Position numbers and translations under genes: made by a program. A stretch of DNA of 64,000 nt. Origin: Phanerodontia chrysosporium (lineage: Eukaryota > Basidiomycota > Agaricomycetes > Polyporales > Phanerochaetaceae). The stretch is from contig MJGA01000003.1 in the NCBI GenBank assembly GCA_001910725.1, forward strand, positions 310,001 to 374,000, given 5' to 3'. Below the pieces are notes generated by a model. That model saw only the letters and a list, made by a program, of their open reading frames with translations. It was not told the origin of the DNA and made no database searches. Shown piece by piece: positions 46,239-55,356 of the stretch (positions are counted from its first letter, which is position 1; each line of letters begins with the position of its first letter).

Positions 46239-46988
46239 TTTGTGCTTCTGGGACGACTCAGCAGTGCGCACAAGATACCCTTATATGCCTGCTGTTTTCT
46301 GGCTTGACACCTGTCAGTGCAGCTTGGCGGCCTTGTATAAGTGCCGTGTGGGCATCGACGCCTGCATTCAGCGGCCGAGGATCGGCAGGACACTGCAGAT
46401 CTTACGGGACTTGTTCGTTGATATGCTTCCTCGCAGTCTGGGCCTGTTATAAGGCATGCTGGCAAGGACATCAACCAAGCTATTCATTCGCAATGGAGCT
46501 CAAAGCGTTGCTCACCATCGTTCCGAACATTCTGTTGTGAGTTACACGTAGAATTTTACACGTCTTGACGGGCTCTCAGTCTGTCGTACTTCATAGACAG
46601 GCACATCAGTAGTGCCATTCGTCAGGGCCACCTGTCCTGGATGATGGTGAGTGACAGATCTCCGCAATGGACATTCTTCCTCGGAGACATGCTATCAGGG
46701 CGAGACTGGTGTAGCGGATCCGGCAATTGAACCCGGACACTTAGCGTGATCTTTCCCCACGCGCCCTGGGGGCCTAGGACCACCTGGGCTCGCTGCACCC
46801 TACGCAGCCAGTAGCGAATCGTGTGGTCGGTCCATGAGTCTAGACATCGATGTTCAGTATAGCGCAGGTTTACTTGCAGTATCGCGCGATTCTGATATAT
46901 ATTTCGACATTTGCCCTGGTGATCATCCAGATTAGCTCAAAGCTTTGGCGGAAATGAATTGCGCCGTTGACTACAGCGCCACAAAGGT
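46239..46988. other. Spacer between array members A and B
   Basis: About 750 bp. It contains the promoter of member A, with a CATATAAG TATA-like box (46281-46287, minus strand) about 45 bp before its ATG. No gene is seen. Confidence 0.45.
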
Positions 46989-47726
46989 CTATGAGAGCGG
47001 AACGGCCAGAAGCGTAGCTGGCGTGCACGTGTCTCCATTGTACGTCTCCACGCCGAGCTCATATGCACTGAGCGTTGCGTTGTACACGACAGCACGAATG
47101 TTCGGTGCGGTGCTAGACATGTCTGCATGGCAGATCACGAAGAGGTCGGTGTGTCCGTTAAGCGCGAGGATCGCGGTACCATCGCTTTGCGGCTGCGTTG
47201 GAAATGAATATTTGAGAGATTTTGAGTAGAAGGCATGATGAGTGGACTCACGATAGCACAGAAGATCTCGGATGGCGGGGCCAGTGTGTTTGCCCACATG
47301 ACGAAGGGACCCGGTTCGGCGAAGCCAGACACGTCAAGGTGTTTCGCACCGAGTGACTGCGCATCGGAGAGCGAGGTCGGAGTTGGTGACAGGGCAGTGA
47401 TCAAGCCTCCGGCCATGGAGAAGTCGGTGAAGAAGACGGCAGGGCTGGTACCAGTCTAGCGAAGCAGGTCTGAAACGTTAGCTCTGTAGAAAACACTGAG
47501 AAACAGGTGACACCCACAGAAAGGACATGATATGTAGTGCCAGGGACAGTCATGAAGGCGACAAGGTGCAGAGGTGTCACCGCACCCGTGGTAGGGTCTT
47601 TGGCAGAGATAGTAAACTCGCTGGGAAGGAATCACTTCCGCCAGGGCCGAGCGATGCGCACGATGCGGCAAACGCAGTGGCAGACAATGCGACAAGGATG
47701 AGCAGCGATGTCAACCAAGAGCGCAT
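46989..47726 (-). CDS. Secreted protein, array member B
   Basis: The closest relative of member A. ATG at 47724-47726; signal peptide MRSWLTSLLILVALSATAFA, then ASCASLGPGGSDSF. Here one base appears to be missing (near 47625), after which EFTISAKDPTTGAVTPLHLV and FMTVPGTTYHVLS continue. Exon 2: GTSPAVFFTDFSMAGGLITA, SLGAKHLDVSGFAEPGPFVM, WANTLAPPSEIFCAIV. Exon 3: GTAILALNGHTDLFVICHAD, RAVVYNATLSAYELGVETYN, GDTCTPATLLAVPLS, stop 46989-46991. Gene structure and Cys positions match member A, and a CATATAAAG box lies about 60 bp upstream. Confidence 0.78.
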
Positions 47727-48391
47727 GATAATGCGGGGCGAACGCAGGATCTCAGTGAGGAACATGCCTTGGTTCCTGCTCCGGCTTTATATGTCGGGTA
47801 CCTGGCGAGGACTGCTCTCGACCAAGGCAAATTGAGGCCGCTTTTCCAAGGTATGTGAGGTTCTTGACACCCTTCGTCAAACGCAAGGGCTCGTTGGCAT
47901 GTGTCGAACTGTTAGACGTTCACCATGAAGTCGAATTTGTTTGTAACCATTCTTCTGTGCCGAGCTCGGCAGAGGTCTACTTTGCCTCGTGCCTCTGTTC
48001 CTGGAAAGCCCCTCGCATACTCATTATGATTGAGCAGCGTTAGCTAACCTAGAATATGCGGTAGCTCGAATAGCGAACGGGTTTATTCGCGGGGCAACTC
48101 ACTGTGAGGGGCAATGTCTAGGAATCGAGCGTGGAACGCCGCGATCTGGCAATGAAGTATCTGCGGGAAAGACGAAGGGTGAGATAGAACCAAATGGCGC
48201 ATGCGGTACCATGTATCCCTCGGTAATAGTCGAGTCCGGCGTAGATCCCTGCTCAACTCCGGCTGCCTGACAGCGGCAACCAGGCTTGCGGAGCGCTCAC
48301 GCGTCATGCCAGTGTGCATCGTAGCAGATACGGGGGCACGAGGCTCATTTCATTTGTCAGATAGCTGACACTGTACTCTGCGCTGTGGAGT
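47727..48391. other. Spacer between array members B and C
   Basis: About 665 bp with no recognisable gene. The left end carries the member B promoter box (47786-47793). Confidence 0.45.
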
Positions 48392-49086
48392 CTATGTGCC
48401 TGGCGGCGACGCAATGAGGTTAATAGACGCAACCCTTGCCGTCGTACGTCTCGGGGCCGTCTGGACCTGCATCCGAGGATGCGTTGAACACGATAGCTTG
48501 TATGGTTCCGGCAGGCGCCTTGAAGTAGATCGTTCAGAGCGAGAAGAGGTCATAGTGACCGTATAAAGCGAGAGTCGGGTCCTATCTGCCTAGCAAGGTG
48601 CAAAAGGACTCAAGGCCACGTTCGTCGAGGTGAAACATGTCAGACTCACGAGGGCACACCAGAGGCTATCCTCTACGAAGCTGTTCGACCACATGGGAAA
48701 GGGACCTGCGGTGGGAATCGGATAGTTTGCATTCACATATGCGGCACCGAGCGATCCCGCAGCACCGTAGTCTGGCGGAGGAATGGCTTCAATGACTCTG
48801 TTGCTCAAGGTCATGCCTTTCCAGGCGGTTTTGCTCGAGGTCTAACAGCCCTTGTAAGCCAAAGAAACGACATGATTTCCCGTGCCTACTCACAGAGAGA
48901 ACATGGTAGGAAGTCTCCGGAACAATCAGAATTTCTACGAGGTTGAGGGGACCCGAGGTTGTCGCCCGTACTCGGATTCATTGTGAGGATATGAAAGGTG
49001 CTTGGCAAGGATGGGCTCCCAGCTGCGCATCGAGTGATCGCGGGAGTCGCAGCTGCGACTGCGGTGAGAACGAGGGTCAATATCAA
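48392..49086 (-). pseudogene. Secreted protein, array member C, decayed
   Basis: Clearly related to member D. A signal-peptide-like segment (LTLVLTAVAAATPAITRCAA) has no in-frame ATG, only TTG at 49084-49086 behind a stop. Next is FHILTMNPSTGDNLG, then after a frame shift PLNLVEILIVPETSYHVLS. Exon 2 reads GMTLSNRVIEAIPPPDYGAA, GSLGAAYVNANYPIPTAGPF, SFVEDSLWCALV. Exon 3 reads LALYGHYDLFSL, then an in-frame TGA where member D has Cys, then FKAPAGTIQAIVFNAS and DGPETYDGKGCVY, followed by TAA and a shifted ending LIASPPGT. The missing start plus a substitution-type stop argue for true decay rather than only sequence error. Confidence 0.7.
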
Positions 49087-49887
49087 CTCTCTGTTGCGCT
49101 AGATGTTGTGTTCGACGGCAAGTGCAACAGCACAGACGTCGCCCTTTATATGTACGCGGTTTATAGTTGGCTCGCCGGAGGTGTCGCTCATTCACAGTGA
49201 GCACTCTACGGATCCGTTCGGTAGCGGAGGCCATGGCGTGTTGACCCCGAGATCAACGTCCTGAAATACTCAGAGTTTTTGGGTGCTGTTAAAATAGTAT
49301 ACATCTGTTAGCGACACAGAGAACTAGTGGGGCAGAGGAACCAAGCCTACCAGGGATACGCAGTAGCGGACCGAGGCACTACAGTCCAATGGCTGCACAA
49401 ATGGTCGATGCCTCTGAACCCATCTGTGAGGATATCCTTGACACCTGCCGCCTTGGGCCTGCTACCGAGAACGACCGTAATTCGCGGACAAAGTTTGGCC
49501 CGCAGAAACTTTCAAGTTCGGATATATTCCCACCGTCCCGGTATATGGCTAATCGCCGCATCAGCGGTGGGCACGACGTTGGAAACACCAAGTGTGCTTA
49601 CTATAGCTCAGGTACTTGCGTTCTTCAATATCTCCTTTATCTGTCCTCTGGGCGACTTACCCCCAGTCGTTGTAACGCATCTATGGAAATATCAGCAGTT
49701 TGCGGCTAAATTGTAAAAAAAAAAAAAAAAAAAAAAAATGTGACGTCGAGGCGTAGGCATGAGAGCGGACGCCAGAGCACGCTAGGACAGCCACGCCCAC
49801 ATCTGAAGCCGCTCCGAGCAGAACGTAAATCCCATTTGTCACCATCTCGCAAGTAGCATTCTGTACTGTCCGATCTATACCGAGAAT
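49087..49887. other. Spacer between array members C and D
   Basis: About 800 bp. The left end holds a leftover CATATAAAG-type box (49145-49152, minus strand) at the expected distance before member C. A 24-base A tract lies at 49715-49738. ORFs on the plus strand (for example 49327-49716) show no domain. Confidence 0.45.
49715..49738 (+). repeat. Poly(A) tract of 24 bases
   Basis: An uninterrupted run of 24 A, much longer than any other A run in the window. It could be the 3' tail of an old retroposed sequence, a simple repeat, or a length affected by sequencing. I found no matching target-site duplication or parent sequence. Confidence 0.9.
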
Positions 49888-50592
49888 CTACGACGTGTGC
49901 GGGACAGCAAGCAGCGTGACAGCATAGCAGCTCGCGCCGTTGTACGTCTCGGGGCCGTCGCCGTACGCGCTCGGATCCGCATTGTACACGATCGCTTCCG
50001 TCGTGTACGCCGGCGCGTTGAAGTAGCTTTCACAGAGCGAAAACAGGTCCGCATGCCCGTCAGCGACAGCGTCGCCGTGCCGTCGAGGTTCGCCTGGCAT
50101 TGTGTCAGCCGGCCGCGCCCAGCATCTACAGAGATGCGCGGAGGAAAGACTCACGGTCGCGCACCACAGGTTGTTCGCGACAAAGCTGTTGGCCCACATC
50201 GGGAACGGGCCCGCCGTGGGGACGGGGTACTCGGGGTTCACGTACTCGGCGCCGAGCGAGCCGACCGCGCCGTAGTACTCGGGCGGGATGGCCTCGATGA
50301 CGCCGCTCCCGAGCGTGAAGCCCTGCCACGCGATCGTCGCGCTCGACGCCTGTCACGGGCGTTAGTAAGCAAAAGAACAGAGCGCGTATGAAAAAGGTGC
50401 ACGCACAGAGAGCACGTGGAACGTCGAGTGCGGGACGGTCAGGATGGCGACGAGGTTCAGGGGCGTCGTGGTATCGGTGACGGCGTCGTACGCATGGATG
50501 TCAAAGGTGCCGGAGAGTGTGGATGCGCACTGGGCGGCACTTGAGGCGGCGAAGCCGATGACGGTGAAGAGAGGAGCCCAGATAGATTTCAT
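49888..50592 (-). CDS. Secreted protein, array member D
   Basis: ATG at 50590-50592; signal peptide MKSIWAPLFTVIGFAASSAA, then TLSGTFDIHAYDAVTDTTTP and LNLVAILTVPHSTFHVLS. Exon 2 reads ATIAWQGFTLGSGVIEAIPP, GSLGAEYVNPEYPVPTAGPF, WANSFVANNLWCATV. Exon 3 reads ANLDGTATLSLTG, then with one base apparently missing near 50055 HADLFSLCESYFNAPAYTTE, AIVYNADPSAYGDGPETYNG, ASCYAVTLLAVPHTS; stop 49888-49890. It shares structure with A and B but is closer to the decayed member C. Its TATA box (50648-50656) is kept, but the transposon begins at 50678, only 86 bp upstream of the ATG. Confidence 0.78.
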
Positions 50593-50668
50593 TGTGTTGC
50601 TCACAAAAAGGTTCCTTGAGCACTTACAAAGTACATGGAAGCTTACCATTATTTATATACTTCGCCAA

Positions 50669-50677
50669 ACTACTCAA
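50669..50677. repeat. 9-bp target-site duplication, left copy
   Basis: ACTACTCAA directly precedes the left inverted-repeat terminus GGCGCC, and is repeated exactly after the right terminus at 55348-55356. Confidence 0.92.
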
Positions 50678-50810
50678 GGCGCCTTGGCCTCCACAATTTG
50701 TTGCCTTTTCCGGCGGCCCACGTGGCGATCCAGCGCGCCGGCTCATCACCGCTCGTTGCCATATCTGTCACAGCGGCGGCACTGCGCGCACCTCCCGCCG
50801 CGCCCGCGAG
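50678..50810 (+). repeat. Left terminal inverted repeat
   Basis: Starts GGCGCCTTGGCCTCCACAAT and ends CGCCCGCGAG. It pairs with the right repeat at 55213-55347. Confidence 0.92.
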
Positions 50811-51702
50811 CATTGGTTAGAACATCCGAGTCTCACTATGTAATGCAGGTAGTAATAGAGAGCCCCACTGTATTGCCATACAAAGGTGCACCAGATTAAT
50901 ATATACTCCAAGATTGGTGACGCTTTTGGGCCTTTTTCTCAGGAGAAGGGCCAAGAATCACAGTGCTCGCCATTGTGGCACTGGGGGTGATTACAGACCG
51001 TGTCGATTGGGATGGCGTGGGAGGTGTTAACGGCCGCTTTTCTGTAGTGCCGCCGCTATGCCTTGCCTGTATCAGCATACGACCGAGCTGGTCCGAGATG
51101 CCATCAATCTGCGCCTTCACTGTTGCTGCGCTTTGAATATCGGTGTGCGGTGTTTGTGGGGTAAAGTGCGCGTCTTTGAGCCATTCACCAAGCTGCTGAA
51201 GCTTTGGTGATAGCCGCTCGAGCTCGTGCAGGGTGCGCACAATTGTGTGCTCGTTTACTGCCTGCCTGCTATCATTCTGGATTGCCGTGAAGTGAATGTC
51301 GTCAGTGGGAATGATCAGGGACCTCTCAGAGACGAGGCTGTTAGTTTCAGCGCCTTCAGCACAGGGCTCGAATATCTGATTGCAGCCGGGTCTGTCATCC
51401 CGTGAACCTTGCGTGAATTTGACTGCTTCATTGTCTGGTACGAAGTCAGATACTGGGTTAATTACCGCGCTGATAGATTGGGACTCACCGGGCAATAATT
51501 CCACGGCATATACCTCCTGATGCTCTTCTAGAAGCTCGCTTATCTCCTCGACAGCATGTTGGATAGGGTGGTGATCAAGACTTTCTGAGGAAGGGTGCGA
51601 GAGCGGGGATGTGACAGACTGTGTGAGACGTCGAGAGCGGAGTATGTATGCATCCTCCACTGATGTGGGGATGTCAAGGGGTGGGATGCGGGTTCCCAGG
51701 GC
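50678..51702. repeat. Direct duplication, outer copy
   Basis: This 1,025-bp unit (left TIR plus the 3' end of the transposase frame) recurs at 51708-52732, offset 1,030 bp. I saw no mismatch on reading the two copies line by line. Confidence 0.9.
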
Positions 51703-51843
51703 GCATAGGCGCCTTGGCCTCCACAATTTGTTGCCTTTTCCGGCGGCCCACGTGGCGATCCAGCGCGCCGGCTCATCACCGCTCGTTGCCATATCTGTCA
51801 CAGCGGCGGCACTGCGCGCACCTCCCGCCGCGCCCGCGAGCAT
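50896..51843 (-). CDS. Truncated transposase C-terminus fused to TIR-derived residues
   Basis: A 315-residue frame created by the duplication. Its first roughly 45 residues (MLAGAAGGARSAAAVTDMAT...) are read from the internal TIR copy, and the rest (from LGTRIPPLDIPTSVEDAYIL on) is identical to the last 270 or so residues of the full transposase. It lacks the catalytic core and SWIM finger. Whether it is transcribed is unknown; if so it could only act as a partial protein. Confidence 0.5.
   Translation of the reverse strand: MLAGAAGGARSAAAVTDMATSGDEPARWIATWAAGKGNKLWRPRRLCALGTRIPPLDIPTSVEDAYILRSRRLTQSVTSPLSHPSSESLDHHPIQHAVEEISELLEEHQEVYAVELLPGESQSISAVINPVSDFVPDNEAVKFTQGSRDDRPGCNQIFEPCAEGAETNSLVSERSLIIPTDDIHFTAIQNDSRQAVNEHTIVRTLHELERLSPKLQQLGEWLKDAHFTPQTPHTDIQSAATVKAQIDGISDQLGRMLIQARHSGGTTEKRPLTPPTPSQSTRSVITPSATMASTVILGPSPEKKAQKRHQSWSIY
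51708..51840 (+). repeat. Internal copy of the left inverted repeat
   Basis: Identical to 50678-50810. It sits directly after the 5-bp spacer GCATA that follows the outer duplication copy. It has no target-site duplication of its own on its left side. Confidence 0.9.
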
Positions 51844-52732
51844 TGGTTAGAACATCCGAGTCTCACTATGTAATGCAGGTAGTAATAGAGAGCCCCACTG
51901 TATTGCCATACAAAGGTGCACCAGATTAATATATACTCCAAGATTGGTGACGCTTTTGGGCCTTTTTCTCAGGAGAAGGGCCAAGAATCACAGTGCTCGC
52001 CATTGTGGCACTGGGGGTGATTACAGACCGTGTCGATTGGGATGGCGTGGGAGGTGTTAACGGCCGCTTTTCTGTAGTGCCGCCGCTATGCCTTGCCTGT
52101 ATCAGCATACGACCGAGCTGGTCCGAGATGCCATCAATCTGCGCCTTCACTGTTGCTGCGCTTTGAATATCGGTGTGCGGTGTTTGTGGGGTAAAGTGCG
52201 CGTCTTTGAGCCATTCACCAAGCTGCTGAAGCTTTGGTGATAGCCGCTCGAGCTCGTGCAGGGTGCGCACAATTGTGTGCTCGTTTACTGCCTGCCTGCT
52301 ATCATTCTGGATTGCCGTGAAGTGAATGTCGTCAGTGGGAATGATCAGGGACCTCTCAGAGACGAGGCTGTTAGTTTCAGCGCCTTCAGCACAGGGCTCG
52401 AATATCTGATTGCAGCCGGGTCTGTCATCCCGTGAACCTTGCGTGAATTTGACTGCTTCATTGTCTGGTACGAAGTCAGATACTGGGTTAATTACCGCGC
52501 TGATAGATTGGGACTCACCGGGCAATAATTCCACGGCATATACCTCCTGATGCTCTTCTAGAAGCTCGCTTATCTCCTCGACAGCATGTTGGATAGGGTG
52601 GTGATCAAGACTTTCTGAGGAAGGGTGCGAGAGCGGGGATGTGACAGACTGTGTGAGACGTCGAGAGCGGAGTATGTATGCATCCTCCACTGATGTGGGG
52701 ATGTCAAGGGGTGGGATGCGGGTTCCCAGGGC
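51708..52732. repeat. Direct duplication, inner copy
   Basis: The inner unit, continuous with the rest of the transposase frame. The junction at 52733 is where the two copies diverge (CGAAGCC inside, GCATA outside). Confidence 0.9.
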
Positions 52733-55030
52733 TCGAAGCCTATCTGTCCGCTTTACAGCAGCCCGCATATGCTTGCAGAATCCGCCCCTCGAGGTGAAAT
52801 CTTCGCAGCTGCAGGATGAGTCCCCATCGAAGCCAATAGAGATGTTGTACACTGTGGCGCTAGCCTCATGATCCATAGAGAGCGCAGAGTAGCATGTGAA
52901 CGTCAATGCATTCTTCTTGGCATCAAAGGACGGTACACTGATCTGCCCGTGGGTGAGAAGGAGCTCTGCTGCTGCGTCGCGGCGCTCGTCTGGGGCGAGA
53001 TAGGCGATCGGAGTGAGTGATGCGGATGCCTTTGTGTGTTCCATGGCGAGAATCTGCTCCCCACCTGGAAGACTAAGAATTAAAGCCTTGCGCCGTGCAG
53101 TTTCATGGTCCTCGAGGCGGTGTTGCCGGAAAATGGAGGGAAGGACCTTGAATACGAGGATCAGAAGGAGAGCGTCAAGGCGGAGAGGGCGCCCAGACTT
53201 CTGCCACAGCTCGAAATGGTCATGCTTGATTACACGGTTGAACGACTCGAGGTGATTATTTGTTGGTGTGATATCTCTGACGTTGCACTGAAGTAAAGCG
53301 GCACCAGCAATTCGGCCAGCTTCAGACCAGCTGCGCCAGAGGTTCTCGCGCATCCAGTAGTCGCTGAGATACCGCAGGTGCTCCAGCGCGCCCTTCAATG
53401 CCGAAATAGAAGCAATCTCCGCGGTATCTGCATTCTCTGCGTCAAGGTACGAGCTCAGGAGATTCTTCTCACGTTGAATTAAGTCTCCGGCGCCCTCGAA
53501 GATAAGACTCTCGACCAGGGAGTCTTCTAATCGCCTCAGACGACCTTCCAGCCGTGCACGGTCAGGTCCAGGTGGTACTCCCCGGAAGCACTTGATAAGA
53601 TTGTTCTTCCAGGACTGCCGAAGATGAAACCGGCAGATGAGAAGCCAGATGCGGGGAAAGACACGAAGCAGAGCTCCGCGCTCCATCAGGTCGGTGTCTG
53701 TAGTTGCGACAAGTGGTTCGAATGGCTGACCATTGCGACAGCCGAGGGAATGCTTCCAAACTGACAGCATGCGCTCGAGAACTGCAGTGTCGTAACCAGC
53801 TGCAGTATGCTTGTTGCCAGATGGTGCCGAAAAGAGGAAGAAGGCAAGGGGAACACCACGGTTGGCCTCATCGACTGCCATAACAATAAAGAGAAGTACT
53901 TTCTTGTTGCAGACCCCAAAGGTGCCGTCAAGATGAATCTGACCGTGGTGCGCATGTTTCCAGGTGGCGTCTTGCATCTCCTTAGTTGAGATGCACACTT
54001 CGAAACGATCGTTCTGCGAGGTTCGAGGCGAGTAATGGAAGACTGCCTCGGCAAGATCCTTGTTGTATTTCGGTGAGTCGGTGCTGAGCCAACCGTGGAC
54101 ATTTAAATAGTCCTTGACCGTCGCTTGAACACCCTGTAGACGATGTAACTGCCGATGGAGCGATCGGTGGTCCTTGTACTCGATCTTCCAGCGGTAGCGC
54201 GACGTTCCGAGGTCGGTAGGCATTCCAGGATATCCCCGAGTGTCGAAGAGCTCACAGTTTCGCCGCTTCACAGTGCTGAGGCTGGCGCCGTCCATGAGCT
54301 GTTTCAGCGCAAGCTTGAAGACTGCTGGATGCACTGGACGTTCAGGAACGCGAGAGAACTGTCCCTTGAGGCATTCTGGATCGTGTTCAAAGTGTCCGCG
54401 TATCATTAGCGCATGGTGTGTATTTTCTTCATACAGAACCTCGCCATGGGCTAAGCAACCGGTGAACATGACAGGAACCTTCCGTTCCTTCGACCCTACG
54501 ACGGTATGGTCATATCCACAAGCACTGAGGGCCCATAGAAACGGTGTGAGCAGGTTATTACAGCCGAGAGGCAAGTCTGCGCACCACTGGTACAGAACCC
54601 TGTAAGTCTGCGTCTCTTTACCCCTTCCTGCCTTCCCCGACCATCTTATAACCCATTTATTGTTGAAGGCCTCTCTGGCGTCGTGATCGAGGCGGTTTGC
54701 AGCGAGAAAGGCGGCGGCTTCGACCTGATCTTCCTTGGACAGTGTAAAAGTGCGGAGGTGAGTCTGGTTCTCCTTGTAGAGGGCGTCGATTTGGCTGCGC
54801 TGCCCATCGGTCAGCACCAGGCGATCGATGTAGATGCTGGTGAGTTCTGGGCGTGGCTTTCGCGTTTCCGCCTTGCTTGCTTCCGCTGCATCGAGATTGA
54901 CAAAGCCCCTAACAGTGGATTGCAGCCGTGCCCTCCGGGAAGCCTTAACAAGGCCTCTTTCCGTAGCGGACGGCTTTTTCGGTTGCTCCTTGGGCATTTT
55001 AGGTGCAAGACGAGCTCTGTGCGTGGCCAC
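51926..55030 (-). CDS. MULE transposase with SWIM zinc finger (1,034 aa)
   Basis: An uninterrupted frame from ATG 55030 to the stop at 51926, unusual in an intron-rich genome and typical of transposases. The MULE catalytic domain spans about residues 360-600: HLDGTFGVCNKK (Asp about 368), TTDTDLMERGALLRVFP (Asp about 445), CRFHLRQSWKNNL, and NNHLESFNR with the likely catalytic Glu (about 595). A SWIM finger CSCEDFTSRGGFCKH follows at about residue 770, then a long Ser/Glu-rich tail. The basic N-terminus (KMPKEQPKK, ASRRARLQS) could bind DNA. The promoter would lie just inside the right TIR. The enzyme is expected to bind the TIRs and cut and paste the element. Confidence 0.93.
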   Translation of the reverse strand: MATHRARLAPKMPKEQPKKPSATERGLVKASRRARLQSTVRGFVNLDAAEASKAETRKPRPELTSIYIDRLVLTDGQRSQIDALYKENQTHLRTFTLSKEDQVEAAAFLAANRLDHDAREAFNNKWVIRWSGKAGRGKETQTYRVLYQWCADLPLGCNNLLTPFLWALSACGYDHTVVGSKERKVPVMFTGCLAHGEVLYEENTHHALMIRGHFEHDPECLKGQFSRVPERPVHPAVFKLALKQLMDGASLSTVKRRNCELFDTRGYPGMPTDLGTSRYRWKIEYKDHRSLHRQLHRLQGVQATVKDYLNVHGWLSTDSPKYNKDLAEAVFHYSPRTSQNDRFEVCISTKEMQDATWKHAHHGQIHLDGTFGVCNKKVLLFIVMAVDEANRGVPLAFFLFSAPSGNKHTAAGYDTAVLERMLSVWKHSLGCRNGQPFEPLVATTDTDLMERGALLRVFPRIWLLICRFHLRQSWKNNLIKCFRGVPPGPDRARLEGRLRRLEDSLVESLIFEGAGDLIQREKNLLSSYLDAENADTAEIASISALKGALEHLRYLSDYWMRENLWRSWSEAGRIAGAALLQCNVRDITPTNNHLESFNRVIKHDHFELWQKSGRPLRLDALLLILVFKVLPSIFRQHRLEDHETARRKALILSLPGGEQILAMEHTKASASLTPIAYLAPDERRDAAAELLLTHGQISVPSFDAKKNALTFTCYSALSMDHEASATVYNISIGFDGDSSCSCEDFTSRGGFCKHMRAAVKRTDRLRALGTRIPPLDIPTSVEDAYILRSRRLTQSVTSPLSHPSSESLDHHPIQHAVEEISELLEEHQEVYAVELLPGESQSISAVINPVSDFVPDNEAVKFTQGSRDDRPGCNQIFEPCAEGAETNSLVSERSLIIPTDDIHFTAIQNDSRQAVNEHTIVRTLHELERLSPKLQQLGEWLKDAHFTPQTPHTDIQSAATVKAQIDGISDQLGRMLIQARHSGGTTEKRPLTPPTPSQSTRSVITPSATMASTVILGPSPEKKAQKRHQSWSIY

Positions 55031-55212
55031 GGCGGGCTTGAATTTTTGCCAATCCGGCGGTGGGGGCCTTACTGTAAACTAATGCTACTCTTGACTTTAT
55101 TATTAATTATTGAGGTCACTTGAAATCATTTGAATCGGTCCATAGTTTGGGTATTGATCTGATTTCTAACTCCGATTATTTAATTCAAGTAATCTGTACA
55201 CAAGCAACTTTC

Positions 55213-55347
55213 CTCGCGGACGCGGCGGGAGGTGCGCGCAGAGTGCCGCCGCTGTGACAGATATGGCAACGAGCGGTGATGAGCCGGCGCGCTGGATCGC
55301 CACGTGGGCCGCCGGAAAAGGCAACAAATTGTGGAGGCCAAGGCGCC
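55213..55347 (-). repeat. Right terminal inverted repeat
   Basis: Reverse complement of the left repeat with a 2-nt insertion (CT) and one substitution. It ends GGCGCC at 55342-55347. Confidence 0.92.
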
Positions 55348-55356
55348 ACTACTCAA
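55348..55356. repeat. 9-bp target-site duplication, right copy
   Basis: ACTACTCAA, identical to 50669-50677. Confidence 0.92.

Larger units (their letters stand above)
50678..55347 (-). mobile_element. Complete Mutator-like (MULE) DNA transposon, 4,670 bp
   Basis: The element begins and ends with GGCGCC and has long terminal inverted repeats: left 50678-50810 and right 55213-55347, nearly identical (one 2-nt indel and one substitution). It is flanked by exact 9-bp target-site duplications, a size typical of Mutator elements. It encodes a 1,034-residue transposase with an intact frame on the minus strand. The left end is duplicated: bases 50678-51702 recur at 51708-52732 with no difference I could find, separated by GCATA. 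Thus a third, internal inverted-repeat copy exists at 51708-51840. High TIR identity, perfect TSDs and an open transposase frame indicate recent insertion. Confidence 0.93.

Noticed and set aside
46700..46770. tRNA-like T-arm (minus strand, CCGGGTTCAATTGCCGG) near an acceptor-like ATCCGCTA
   Set aside because: No matching 5' acceptor strand, D-arm or anticodon arm at the needed distance. Only the T-arm resemblance is present.
52641..55123. Several plus-strand ORFs antisense to the transposase
   Set aside because: They are shadows of the long conserved minus-strand frame, with no independent motifs.
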